A program made the position numbers and the translations under genes. A DNA stretch of 64,000 nt from an uncultured Clostridia bacterium. Lineage in GTDB: Bacteria; Bacillota; Clostridia; Oscillospirales; Oscillospiraceae. Shown here piece by piece: positions 1 to 9,225 of this stretch; position 1 is the stretch's first letter, and every line of letters begins with the position of its first letter. Where the stretch lies: positions 1 through 64,000 of the forward strand of contig CAMHPQ010000001.1 in the NCBI GenBank assembly GCA_946187035.1, in the 5' to 3' direction. The notes under the pieces are model-generated. The model was given only the letters and a program-made list of their open reading frames with translations, had not been told where the DNA came from and searched no databases.

Positions 1-874
1 TGTCGCACCGGGGGGCGAAGGGGCAGCCCTTGGGCATGTTCAGCAGGTCGATGGGCGTGCCCGTGATGGGCTGCAGCCGGGTGCCGGCCGTATCCGCCGT
101 GGGAATGGACCGCATGAGGCCCTTGGTGTATTCGTGGCAGGGATTGTAGAAAATCTCGTCCGCCGTGCCCTGCTCGCAGATGGAGCCGGCATACATGACG
201 ATGACCTCATCGCACATCTGCGCCACGACGCCCAGGTCATGGGTGATCATGATGATGGCCATGCCCAGCTCTTCCTGCAGGGAGCCCATGAGCTCCAGGA
301 TCTGGGCCTGGATGGTCACGTCCAAAGCCGTGGTGGGCTCGTCCGCGATGAGGATGTCCGGCTCGCAGGCCAGGGCCATGGCGATCATGACGCGCTGCCG
401 CATACCGCCGGAGAACTCATAGGGGTACTGTTTCATGCGCTTTTCCGGCTCGTTCATGTTCACCAACCGGAGCATCTCCACCGCGCGGTCCCAGGCCTCC
501 TTCCGGTTGCGCCCGGTGTGGAGGGTGATGGCCTCCACCAGCTGGTGGCCGATGGTATAGGTGGGGTTCAGAGAGGTCATGGGGTCCTGGAAGATGATGG
601 AGATCTTGTTGCCGCGGACGGTCTTCATGACCTTTTCGCCGGCGCCCACCAGCTCCTGGCCGTCCAGCTTCACGCTGCCGCCGACGATCTTGCCGGTGCC
701 GGCGAGGATCTGCATGATGGAGTAGGCGGTGACGCTCTTGCCGGAGCCGCTCTCGCCCACGATGCCCAGCACCTTGCCGCGCTCCAGGTTGAAGGAGATG
801 CCGTTGACGGCCTTCACCTCGCCGGCGTCGGTAAAGAAGGAGGTGCGCAGGTCTTTGACTTCAAGCAATGCCAT
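1..874 (-). CDS. oppD: Oligopeptide/dipeptide ABC transporter ATP-binding protein (OppD/DppD-like), C-terminus cut by window edge
   Basis: Reverse-strand reading from ATG at 872-874: [55 protein letters not shown] (Walker A); ends near the edge with [19 protein letters not shown], typical of OppD/F C-termini. Not in the supplied ORF track because it runs off the edge. Confidence 0.9.
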   Translation of the reverse strand, partial: MALLEVKDLRTSFFTDAGEVKAVNGISFNLERGKVLGIVGESGSGKSVTAYSIMQILAGTGKIVGGSVKLDGQELVGAGEKVMKTVRGNKISIIFQDPMTSLNPTYTIGHQLVEAITLHTGRNRKEAWDRAVEMLRLVNMNEPEKRMKQYPYEFSGGMRQRVMIAMALACEPDILIADEPTTALDVTIQAQILELMGSLQEELGMAIIMITHDLGVVAQMCDEVIVMYAGSICEQGTADEIFYNPCHEYTKGLMRSIPTADTAGTRLQPITGTPIDLLNMPKGCPFAPRCD

Positions 875-888
875 ATTCCTGCACCCCC

Positions 889-1965
889 TTAACCGTTCAG
901 CTTCGGGTCGAAGGCGTCGCGCAGGCCGTCACCGAAGAGGTTCAGACTCAGCACGATCAGCGAAATGACCACAGCCGGAATGACGAGACGATAGGGATAG
1001 CTGGTCAGACCGTTGAGGGCGTCCGAAGCCAGCGAGCCCAGAGAGGGCATCGGCGCGTTGACGCCCAGGCCCAGGAAGGAGAGGTAGCTCTCCGTGAAGA
1101 TGGCGGAGGGGATCTGCAGAGCGGCGGAGATGATCACGACGCTGATGCAGTTGGGGATCAGATGCTTGCGGATGATCCAGCTGCCCTTGGCGCCGGTGGC
1201 CTGGGCGGAGAGGACATACTCCTGCTCACGCAGGGAGAGGATCTGGCCGCGGATCAGGCGGGACATGCTCACCCAGTAGAGCAGCGCGAAGACGATGAAC
1301 AGGCTGATGATGTTGGAGCCGATGGATTCCAAAGCGGTGCCCTCGATCTTCGGCGCCAGGGTCAAGCGCAGCACCGAGGCCAGCAGAATGACCATCAGCA
1401 TATCCGGCAGGGAGTAGATGATATCCACGATGCGCATGATGATCAGGTCCACCTTGCCGCCGCAATAGCCGGAGATGGAGCCCACCAGCATGCCGATGAC
1501 CAGCACGATGATGCTGGCGAAAAAGCCCACCGCCAGGGATACGCGGGTGCCGTAGATCACGCGGATGAAGTAGTCGCGCCCGGCGGCGTCGGTGCCGAAG
1601 ACGTGGGGGAAGACCTTCTCCCCTGCCTCCATCTGTTTCAGCTCCGTGCGGCCATACTCAAAGGGCTTGAGGTTGTTGTAAGAGGCGTCCACAGGCCGGC
1701 CTGGGGTGACGCCCAGCTGGTTGTCATAGGAATAGGGCCAGAACATGGGGATCAGAATGCTGGAGAGGGTGATGACCACAATGACGATGAAGCTCACGAA
1801 GGCCACCCGGTTCTTCACCAGACGCTTGACGCCGTCCTTGAAGAAGGTGGAGCTGGGGCGCATCTGCACCATATAGGCCTTGTCCTCTTCCGTGGCGGGG
1901 ATGAACTGCTCCAGATCCACCTGGAGACTCAGAGGGTTCTTTTTCATATTGTGTTCCCTCCTCAT
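889..1965 (-). CDS. oppC: Peptide ABC transporter permease (OppC-like); start may be the internal Met at about 1947
   Basis: 358 aa ORF; DAAGRDYFIRVIYGTRVSLAVG and EQEYVLSAQATGAKGSWIIRKHLIPN match the OppC permease signature. Confidence 0.92.
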   Translation of the reverse strand: MRREHNMKKNPLSLQVDLEQFIPATEEDKAYMVQMRPSSTFFKDGVKRLVKNRVAFVSFIVIVVITLSSILIPMFWPYSYDNQLGVTPGRPVDASYNNLKPFEYGRTELKQMEAGEKVFPHVFGTDAAGRDYFIRVIYGTRVSLAVGFFASIIVLVIGMLVGSISGYCGGKVDLIIMRIVDIIYSLPDMLMVILLASVLRLTLAPKIEGTALESIGSNIISLFIVFALLYWVSMSRLIRGQILSLREQEYVLSAQATGAKGSWIIRKHLIPNCISVVIISAALQIPSAIFTESYLSFLGLGVNAPMPSLGSLASDALNGLTSYPYRLVIPAVVISLIVLSLNLFGDGLRDAFDPKLNG

Positions 1966-2891
1966 TCCAGGGTAATCCGGGGATCGACGACCTTATACAG
2001 GATGTCGGTCACAAGGTTCATAATGACGATCAGGGCCGCCAGCACGATGGTGGTGCCCATGACCATGGGATAGTCGCGGTTGGTGATGCTGCTGACGAAG
2101 GCGCGGCCGATGCCCGGCACGGCGAAGATCTGCTCCACCACCAGCGAGCCGGTGACGATGTAGGCCAGCATGGGGCCGAAGTAGGTCAGCACCGGGATCA
2201 GCGAGTTTTTCAGCGCGTGGCCGAAGATGATCCGACCACCGGAGACGCCCTTGGCCTTGGCCGTGCGGATGTAGTCCTGGCCCAGAACGTCCAGCATGCT
2301 GGAGCGGGTCAGACGGGTAATGTAAGCCATGGGGTACAGCGCCAGGGTGATGATGGGCAGCACCAGACCCGCCGACGTGGTGCCGTTGGCAGGCAGAACT
2401 GCCAGCTTGACCGCGAACAGCGCCAACAGAAGCGAGCCCATGATAAAGCTCGGCATGGAGACGAAGGCCGTGGTGATGACCATGATGATCCGGTCAATGA
2501 GCTTGTTTCTCCGAATGGCCGCGACGGCGCCCAGGACGATGCCCACGATGGCAGAGCCCACAGCGGCGATGACGCCCAGCTTGGCGGAGGTCTTCATACC
2601 GTCGGCGATGATGTCCACCACCATGCGTCCGCGCTGCTTCAGACTGGGGCCGAAGTCGAATTTGGTCACAACATCCTTCAAATACGTCCAGTATTGCTGG
2701 CTCAGCGGCTTGTCCAGGCCGTACTTGGCCTCCAGCGCCGCCTTCACCGCCGGGGTCGTCGCCTTCTCGCTGGCAAAGGGGCCGCCGGGCACCGCGTGCA
2801 TGACGAAGAAGGTGATGGTGATAACGACCCAGATCGTGAAGATCGCCAGCGCAAGCCGTTTGAGGATATACAGTAATGTTTTGGTATTCAT
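1962..2891 (-). CDS. oppB: Peptide ABC transporter permease (OppB-like)
   Basis: 309 aa; MLYILKRL N-terminus, QDYIRTAKAKGVSGGRIIFGHALKNSLIPVLTYFG EAA-loop; overlaps the oppC start. Confidence 0.92.
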   Translation of the reverse strand: MNTKTLLYILKRLALAIFTIWVVITITFFVMHAVPGGPFASEKATTPAVKAALEAKYGLDKPLSQQYWTYLKDVVTKFDFGPSLKQRGRMVVDIIADGMKTSAKLGVIAAVGSAIVGIVLGAVAAIRRNKLIDRIIMVITTAFVSMPSFIMGSLLLALFAVKLAVLPANGTTSAGLVLPIITLALYPMAYITRLTRSSMLDVLGQDYIRTAKAKGVSGGRIIFGHALKNSLIPVLTYFGPMLAYIVTGSLVVEQIFAVPGIGRAFVSSITNRDYPMVMGTTIVLAALIVIMNLVTDILYKVVDPRITLE

Positions 2892-2984
2892 GCTTCACCT
2901 GTTCCTCGGATCAGTTCCGATTGTCTTTTGCAAAGCAAAAGACAGCAGGGTACCCTGCTCTGACCCGTACTTGCTGATTTGGAT

Positions 2985-3013
2985 ATTTTATCATTGAATG
3001 TATAAAAAAGCAA
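2985..3013 (-). promoter_or_regulatory. Candidate sigma-A promoter of the opp operon
   Basis: Minus strand TTGCTT (3013-3008), 17-nt spacer, TAAAAT (2990-2985). Confidence 0.5.
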
Positions 3014-3056
3014 GGTGCAGTTGCCACTTTCCCGTATTCTATTCAATTTCATGGAA

Positions 3057-3091
3057 AACCGCGCATACCGGAACCATCGGTACGCGCGGTT
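3057..3091 (-). terminator. Hairpin terminator after the YdcF-like gene
   Basis: AACCGCGC-TACCG / CGGTA-CGCGCGGTT inverted repeat just downstream of the 3134 stop on the minus strand; weak U-tract. Confidence 0.5.
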
Positions 3092-3133
3092 GTTCAGCGA
3101 CACATCGCTGTTATCTGCGGCTTTCTGAACAAT

Positions 3134-4162
3134 TCAGACGAAAATGACGCACAGCAGCAGCCCAATGCACGCCAGCCAGCCCAGGAAAAACAGCACCGCA
3201 TGCTTCTTTTCCGTATGGATGGCGATGAATTCCCGGATCAGGGCGCTGGGCCAGTAATAGAAGGCCACGTGGCTGCCGATGCCGGTGCAGTTCAGGCCGA
3301 TCCGGCGGCAATAGCGGAGGGCCCGGTAGACGTGGTAGTTGCTGGTGACCAGGGCGGTGTATTTTCTTCCCGCCTGCCGATCCAGAATCCGCTTGGAGAA
3401 CTGGAGATTCTCCAGCGTGGTTTTGGAGGCGTTCTCCAGCAGAATGTCCGCCTCCGGGATCCCCTGCTCCAGCAGGTAGCCCTTCATGGCCGCCGCCTCG
3501 GAGATGGTCTCGTCCCCGCCTTGACCGCCGGAGGGGATCAGCTTCGGCGGGGTGGGATCCTTGCGATAGACCTCGATGGCCTTGTCCACCCGGTCCCGCA
3601 GCAGCTTCGAAAGCTGGTCTCCGTGGAGCAGTCCCGCACCGTGGATAATCACGTAGTCAAAATCCCGCTTTCTGGGGATGATCTGCAGAAACAGTGTGTA
3701 GATCATGAAGATCAAAAACGCCATGGAGCCGTAGATCACCGTGATGCTGACGAGGCTTCCCAGCACGAACCACCAGGAGCGGTAAAAACTCGCGTCCAGA
3801 TCGAAGGTGACGGAGTACTTCACCATCAGGACGATGGTCACGGCCTCCCCCACCAGGATCACGATGCCCAGCGCCAGGGAGAGCATGTGGGACAGGTGCC
3901 GCCCCTCTCTTCGGATCATGACGATGCCGTTGTGGATCAGGAAAAAGGGGACGATCAGCAGCGCAATCAGCACTGCTTGAGAGATAATCAGAAAAGCAAC
4001 GCCCATATTGTCGCCGAAGAGGTTCAGCGCAAAGGGGATCGTCCCCAGAAGGCCCAAAAATAAAAGATAGCAGTTGCGGTACCGGCTTCTGTCCTTATGA
4101 AATGCGTAGACAAAGGGCGCCCAGAATACCGCCGCCAGCAGAAAGAAAATCAAAATTTGCAT
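3134..4162 (-). CDS. Membrane protein with YdcF/SanA-like (DUF218) domain
   Basis: Likely start at internal Met (MQILIFFLLAAVFW...). N-terminal TM helices, then DYVIIHGAGLLHGDQLSKLLRDRVDKAIEVYRK...PSGGQGGDETISEAAAMKGYLLEQGIPEADILLENASKTTLENLQFSKRIL, characteristic of DUF218. Confidence 0.85.
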   Translation of the reverse strand: MQILIFFLLAAVFWAPFVYAFHKDRSRYRNCYLLFLGLLGTIPFALNLFGDNMGVAFLIISQAVLIALLIVPFFLIHNGIVMIRREGRHLSHMLSLALGIVILVGEAVTIVLMVKYSVTFDLDASFYRSWWFVLGSLVSITVIYGSMAFLIFMIYTLFLQIIPRKRDFDYVIIHGAGLLHGDQLSKLLRDRVDKAIEVYRKDPTPPKLIPSGGQGGDETISEAAAMKGYLLEQGIPEADILLENASKTTLENLQFSKRILDRQAGRKYTALVTSNYHVYRALRYCRRIGLNCTGIGSHVAFYYWPSALIREFIAIHTEKKHAVLFFLGWLACIGLLLCVIFV

Positions 4163-4185
4163 TTTTTCTCCGATCCCCGCGCCGC

Positions 4186-5784
4186 TCAGAGCGCGGCGAA
4201 GCTCCGGCTGCCTTTGGTATCCAGCCATCGGAGCAGGCCGAAGGACACCGCCAGCAGGAGCACCGTCCAGATCAGCAGATAGGGCATCGCGCCCAGCTTG
4301 TAGCCGATCAGGAAGTAGAGGCCGCCCAGCAAAACGGCAACGCCCCATTCGCCGAACAGGGAAATGGCCACAGCGCCGCTCTGCTTGATGGGCGTCATCT
4401 CGTTGGTCCAGGTCAGCACCGGCATTTTCACGCCCACAAAGAGATTGAAGACGCTGGCGAACACCGCGCCGGCCAGAGACACCGCAACCAGCATCACCCG
4501 GAGCTCCGCGCGCATCGGCAGGACGATGGCGGCGCAGAGGGCGGCGACCAGCATGGCAACGACGCTCAGGATCAGCTGTACCGAGAGCTTGGCCCGCAGG
4601 ACGGTTTTCGGCTCCACCGGCAGAGACTGGGGGATCCAGATGCTCTTCCCCTCCAGCGACACCGAGGGCGCCGCCACGTCCACCATGGCCAGCATCATGA
4701 AGAACACGGCGCAGAGCAGCACCGCCGCGCCGTCCGGTCTGGCGGAAAACACCTGATCCAGAACGCCGAAGAATTCCTTTCCCTTGATCAGCAGCATGAT
4801 GCCGGCTATCGGGAGGAACAGAATTCCCAGACCGCAGTTGAGCATATAGGTGGCGCTGGAGGTGAACCGGGCAAATTCCTTGGACAGCAGCGCCCCGAAG
4901 GGGGAGCGCTCTTTGGCCCGTTTCTCCACATAGCGCACCTTGCTCGCAGCGCCGCCGGCGGTGGCGATCCGAAGGAAGCTTCTCGACATGGCCCGCCAGA
5001 GCAGCGCAGAGAGAACGGCGAGCATGGCGGCGAAGATCCCGGCGGCCATCCAGTCGCCCTCGCCGATCCGGCCGAAGAGATAGAGCCCGTAGGCCGCGCC
5101 CTTGATCTTCTCGCCGTAAATCTCCGCGTTCAGGAGCATGTCCCGGATGTAATCGTTGGCCTTGAAGTAGAAGAAATAATAGGCGCCCAGGAACAGCAGC
5201 GAGATCAGCACCGTGATGAAGCTCCGGTTTTTCAGTTTCAGGCTGATCCTCGCCACCACCCAGCCCAGCAGACAGGACAGCAGCAGAATGATGATCGTCA
5301 CGATCAGGAAAAACAGGATGCCGCAGAGCACGTTGGAGACCGTGGCCCCCGCCGCGATCCAGTAGACCACCAGCGTGGGGATCAGCACGGTTGCCGAATA
5401 CATGAGGCCCATCAGATAGACATTCATCAGTCGGGCGGTCATGATGGTCCGCACCGGGATGGGCAGGCTCAGCAGCAGGTCGTTGTCCTTGGCCAGATAC
5501 AGGCCGGAATAGGAATTGAACACGCTGCCGAAGGCGCCCAGCAAAATGGCGAGGCCGCCCATCAGCAGGAAGTACAGCCAGCCCATGCCCACGGACGCGA
5601 GACCGTCGCAGAGACTCAAGGCCAGCATGGTGAACATGCCGCCCAGCATGCCCACCATGAGCACAATGAACAGCAGGAAGTACGCAGCGATGGAGGCTTT
5701 GGAGCGCATTTTATTCTTCTTAGCGTCGAAGAAATAGCCCTTGAAAACCTCAGACAGCTGCTTTTTCAGTAGTACCTTCAGCAT
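4186..5784 (-). CDS. ABC-2 type transporter permease, large multi-TM protein
   Basis: 532 aa hydrophobic protein immediately downstream of an ABC ATPase gene. Confidence 0.8.
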   Translation of the reverse strand: MLKVLLKKQLSEVFKGYFFDAKKNKMRSKASIAAYFLLFIVLMVGMLGGMFTMLALSLCDGLASVGMGWLYFLLMGGLAILLGAFGSVFNSYSGLYLAKDNDLLLSLPIPVRTIMTARLMNVYLMGLMYSATVLIPTLVVYWIAAGATVSNVLCGILFFLIVTIIILLLSCLLGWVVARISLKLKNRSFITVLISLLFLGAYYFFYFKANDYIRDMLLNAEIYGEKIKGAAYGLYLFGRIGEGDWMAAGIFAAMLAVLSALLWRAMSRSFLRIATAGGAASKVRYVEKRAKERSPFGALLSKEFARFTSSATYMLNCGLGILFLPIAGIMLLIKGKEFFGVLDQVFSARPDGAAVLLCAVFFMMLAMVDVAAPSVSLEGKSIWIPQSLPVEPKTVLRAKLSVQLILSVVAMLVAALCAAIVLPMRAELRVMLVAVSLAGAVFASVFNLFVGVKMPVLTWTNEMTPIKQSGAVAISLFGEWGVAVLLGGLYFLIGYKLGAMPYLLIWTVLLLAVSFGLLRWLDTKGSRSFAAL

Positions 5785-6492
5785 TTATTCCGCCTCCAGT
5801 TCCAAAAAGACCGCCTCCAGGCTGGCGTCGCCCTTGACCTCCTCCATGGTGCCCACCTTGACCAGCCGGCCCTGCTTGATGATGGCCACCTTGTCGCAGA
5901 GCTTCTCCGCCACCTCCAGCACGTGGGTGGAGAAGAAGATCGCGCCGCCCCGGTCGCAGTGCTCCCGCATCATCTCTTTCAGAAGATGGGAGGCTTTCGG
6001 ATCCAGACCCACGAAGGGCTCGTCCATGACGATGAGCTTCGGATCGTGGATCCAGGCGGAGATCAGCGCCAGCTTCTGCTTCATGCCGTGGGAATAGGCG
6101 GAGATGGGCTGGGCCAGGTCGCCGGTGAGCTCAAAGAGGTCGGCATATTTCCGGATCCGCTCCTGCCGCTGGGCGGCGGGGATGCCGAAGATGTCCCCGA
6201 TGAAGTTCAGATACTTGATGCCGCTCATGAATTCATAGAGATCCGGGTTGTCCGGGATGTAGGCCAGGTCTTTCTTGCAGGCCACCGGATCGGTCAGGAT
6301 GTTCTTTCCGTCGATGGTGATGGTTCCCTGGTCGAACTGCAGGATGCCGGCCACGCTTTTCAGGGTCGTGCTCTTGCCGGCGCCGTTGTGGCCGATGAAG
6401 CCGAAGATCTCGCCGGGGCGGATCTCCAGGGTCAGATCGTCCACCGCTTTTTTCTCTCCGTAGGTTTTCGTCAGATGTTGGATGTTCAGCAT
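5785..6492 (-). CDS. ABC transporter ATP-binding protein
   Basis: GHNGAGKSTTLKSVAG Walker A, YSHGMKQKLALISAWIHDPKLIVMDEPFVGLDP signature/Walker B. Confidence 0.93.
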   Translation of the reverse strand: MLNIQHLTKTYGEKKAVDDLTLEIRPGEIFGFIGHNGAGKSTTLKSVAGILQFDQGTITIDGKNILTDPVACKKDLAYIPDNPDLYEFMSGIKYLNFIGDIFGIPAAQRQERIRKYADLFELTGDLAQPISAYSHGMKQKLALISAWIHDPKLIVMDEPFVGLDPKASHLLKEMMREHCDRGGAIFFSTHVLEVAEKLCDKVAIIKQGRLVKVGTMEEVKGDASLEAVFLELEAE

Positions 6493-6513
6493 ATTTCTTT
6501 CTCCTTGTCTCTC

Positions 6514-7302
6514 TTATAATAACAGCATCCCGATCATCACGCATCCCTGGGCAAAAGCGTTGATGATCTGCTCGATCCAGTTGCCGCGGACGTCGTGCCG
6601 GTCAAATTTCCGGGCGCAGAGGATCATCCCGACGAGACCGATGACGCCCAGCAGGAAAAACAGCGCCGCCGGCATCTGAACCGCCTGATGGAGCAGTGCC
6701 CGCACCAGAGAGCGATCCGCAATGGCCGCCCCGACGATCATCAGCACAAAGCCCGCGGGCATCAGAACCCGGAGTTGGGCGCCCAGCAGCGGAACGTCTC
6801 TGCCCCACAGCGCCAGAAGCAGCTTCCACAGCACCTTCCCCGCCCCAGCCAGCAGGCAGACCAGCGCCCCGATGAAAAACACCGCCGAATGCAGCTTCAA
6901 GCCCAATATCACCGCCGCCACGCCGAAAAACAGCACCGGCAGGGCGTCCGCTGCCGCCAGCGAGACCGTAAAGCCCGGTTCTCTCGCAGCGTCTTCCCGC
7001 CAGTCCCGGAAGGCCTCCAGCGCGTTGTAGATCCCGTCCTCTGACAGAACCCCGCGCCGCAGCGCCTCTGGCAGCAGACCGGCCTCATCGGCGGCAAAAT
7101 CCAGCTTCCACAAGTCGCCGGTGTAATAGGCCTCCAGCGCCTCGGCGGCCTCCACGGCGGCGGAGAGGTTTTCCCCCGTCGGTTCTTCCTCGGAGACCAC
7201 CCGCTGCAGCCGCTCCAGCAGGGGGTCATAAAAGGCCACGCGCGCCTCGATTTCCCTGATCGGAGGCGCCGTTTGCCCGGCTTCATTCTCTTTTCTCATC
7301 AT
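6514..7302 (-). CDS. Uncharacterised membrane protein with DUF4298-like N-terminal region
   Basis: IREIEARVAFYDPLLERLQRVV...ALEAYYTGDLWKLDFAADEAGLLPEALRRGVLSEDGIYNAL resembles DUF4298; then TM helices. Adjacent to the ABC genes. Confidence 0.6.
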   Translation of the reverse strand: MMRKENEAGQTAPPIREIEARVAFYDPLLERLQRVVSEEEPTGENLSAAVEAAEALEAYYTGDLWKLDFAADEAGLLPEALRRGVLSEDGIYNALEAFRDWREDAAREPGFTVSLAAADALPVLFFGVAAVILGLKLHSAVFFIGALVCLLAGAGKVLWKLLLALWGRDVPLLGAQLRVLMPAGFVLMIVGAAIADRSLVRALLHQAVQMPAALFFLLGVIGLVGMILCARKFDRHDVRGNWIEQIINAFAQGCVMIGMLLL

Positions 7303-7331
7303 GGTTCTCCACCCGCTTTCTTCCCGCCTCC

Positions 7332-7360
7332 ACTATACCATATCCGCCGCTCTGATACAA
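7332..7360 (-). promoter_or_regulatory. Candidate sigma-A promoter for the DUF4298/ABC operon
   Basis: Minus strand TTGTAT, 17-nt spacer, TATAGT. Confidence 0.45.
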
Positions 7361-7458
7361 TCCGACAGGATCCGAAATCTGTAACTTCCTCTTTCCCTGG
7401 GGCGGGATTCATGGTATGATGGGGCCAGAACACACAATTAATCATCAGGAGGAACCCT

Positions 7459-8226
7459 ATGAAAAAACATACCATTGTCGACAAGACCAAGTGCATCGGC
7501 TGCGGCCTGTGCGCATCCGATTGCGTCTCCCAGTGCATCTCTCTGAAGGACGGCAAGGCGGAGATCAACGAGCCCTTCTGCATCGGCTGCGGCCACTGCT
7601 ACGCCATCTGTCCTCAGGACGCCGTGGAGCTGACCGGCTGGGGCGAGCCTGTGCAGGAGCCCAGCAAAGAGACCGTCTCTCCCGAGGCCCTCATGGGTCT
7701 GATGAAGCGCCGCCGCTCCACCAGACAGTTCCAGGACAAGCCCGTGCCCCAGGAGGTCATCGACCAACTGCTGGAGGCCGCCCGCTACTGTCCCACGGCG
7801 GAGAACCACCAGGTGGTGGAATACATCATCCTCGACGAGAAGCGGGACGAGGCCGAGGCTCTGGCCGTGGAGGGCATGCGCAAGACGAAGAAGTTGCTGG
7901 ACAAGCTGGTGCCCGCCCTGGGCAATCAGGACATTGACGACCACTTCTTCTTCAAAAACGCGCCGCTGGTGATCCTCGTGACCAACAAGGCCGGCATGGA
8001 TGATGGTCTCGCCGCCAGCTATCTGGAGCTCATGGCCAACAGTCTGGGCCTGGGCGTTCTGTACAGCGGCTTCTTCCGGGTGGTCTCCAAGGTGAATCCC
8101 AAGCTCAAAAAGCTACTGAAAATCCGCAGGGGCTATCACCTCACCAACTGCATGGTCATCGGCTACCCGAAGGTGAAATACCAGCGCGTGCCGCCCCGCT
8201 TCCCGGTGAAGGTGGCCCGCCGCTGA
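7459..8226 (+). CDS. Nitroreductase family protein with N-terminal 2x[4Fe-4S] ferredoxin domain
   Basis: CIGCGLCASDC and CIGCGHCYAICP clusters followed by KRRRSTRQFQDKPVPQEVIDQLLEAARYCPTAENHQ. Confidence 0.92.
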   Translation: MKKHTIVDKTKCIGCGLCASDCVSQCISLKDGKAEINEPFCIGCGHCYAICPQDAVELTGWGEPVQEPSKETVSPEALMGLMKRRRSTRQFQDKPVPQEVIDQLLEAARYCPTAENHQVVEYIILDEKRDEAEALAVEGMRKTKKLLDKLVPALGNQDIDDHFFFKNAPLVILVTNKAGMDDGLAASYLELMANSLGLGVLYSGFFRVVSKVNPKLKKLLKIRRGYHLTNCMVIGYPKVKYQRVPPRFPVKVARR

Positions 8227-8266
8227 CAGAGGAATTCCGGTTTTTTTCGTTTTCCGAACAATCTGC

Positions 8267-8295
8267 TTGCTTTTCAGGGACAGATCTGCTATATT
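8267..8295 (+). promoter_or_regulatory. Candidate promoter of the MBL-fold gene
   Basis: TTGCTT, 17-nt spacer, TATATT. Confidence 0.45.
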
Positions 8296-8328
8296 TATAT
8301 TTACCACTTGGTCAAGGAAGGGATCGTC

Positions 8329-9225
8329 ATGGGAAAAAGCATTCGCATCCACATTCTGACCTGCGGCTATATGCAGGTCTCCGAGTCGGTGCCCCTGGGC
8401 GACGGCAGGAGCCTGAAGAACGCAGGCCGTCAGCTGCTGGCAAAGGCCGAACGGCGCGTGACGCTGCCGGTGAACGCCTTTCTGATCGAGCACCCGGACG
8501 CGCTGATTCTGGTGGACACCGGCTGGTGCCGGGAGATCAGTCCCAGAGGGGTCTATGATCCGGCGGCGGTGAAGCAGGTGCTGCCGAGTCATCTGGCCTC
8601 CCTGTATCGGCCCTATGTGCCGGAGGGCATGGCCATTCATGAGCAGCTGGCCGCCCGGGGCATCCGTCCGGAGGATCTGGACATGGTGCTGCTGACCCAT
8701 CTGGACCCGGACCACGTGGCCGGCATCCGCCATGTGAAAAACGCAAAGCGGATTCTGGTTCCCGAGGACGAGTACTTCTGGAACTGCCGCTTCGTCTATC
8801 AGGCGCGGCAGCCGAAAAAGCTCTTCGAGGGGATTTCCATGGAGCGGTTCTGGTACCGGGGCTCGGATCTGGGCACGAACCGCTGGGCCTACGACGTCCT
8901 GGGAGACGAGACGATCCTCTGCGTGAACATCCCCGGCCACACGGACGGACTCTGCTCCGTGATCGTGCAGAACGGGGAGCTGCTGGAGCACAAGCGGAAA
9001 TTTGCGCTGCTCACCTCCGACGCGGCCTATCTGCCGAAAAACTGGCAGGAGGACATCATCCCCGGGCTGGGCTTTGACGTCACCCTCCAGCGAAAGGGGG
9101 TCCGCTGGATCAAGGAGCAGGCCGCCATGGGCAGCTGTGTCGGCGTCTTCACCAGCCACGACCCGGATTTGCAGCCCCAGACCGTCGAGGTTCCCTTCTG
9201 GGACAAAAATGCGCAGACTGAATGA
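8329..9225 (+). CDS. MBL-fold metallohydrolase, N-acyl-homoserine-lactonase-like family
   Basis: DALILVDTGW, LLTHLDPDHVAGI, IPGHTDGLCSVIV, LLTSDAAYL; ATG preceded by GGAAGGG. Confidence 0.8.
   Translation: MGKSIRIHILTCGYMQVSESVPLGDGRSLKNAGRQLLAKAERRVTLPVNAFLIEHPDALILVDTGWCREISPRGVYDPAAVKQVLPSHLASLYRPYVPEGMAIHEQLAARGIRPEDLDMVLLTHLDPDHVAGIRHVKNAKRILVPEDEYFWNCRFVYQARQPKKLFEGISMERFWYRGSDLGTNRWAYDVLGDETILCVNIPGHTDGLCSVIVQNGELLEHKRKFALLTSDAAYLPKNWQEDIIPGLGFDVTLQRKGVRWIKEQAAMGSCVGVFTSHDPDLQPQTVEVPFWDKNAQTE

Noticed and set aside
868-2073. 401-aa plus-strand ORF overlapping oppC
   Set aside because: Histidine/aspartate-rich shadow of oppC with no homology signal.
8314-9225. Quorum-quenching AHL lactonase assignment
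   Set aside because: Family resemblance only; the metal motif differs (HLDPDH), so the specific function is not claimed.
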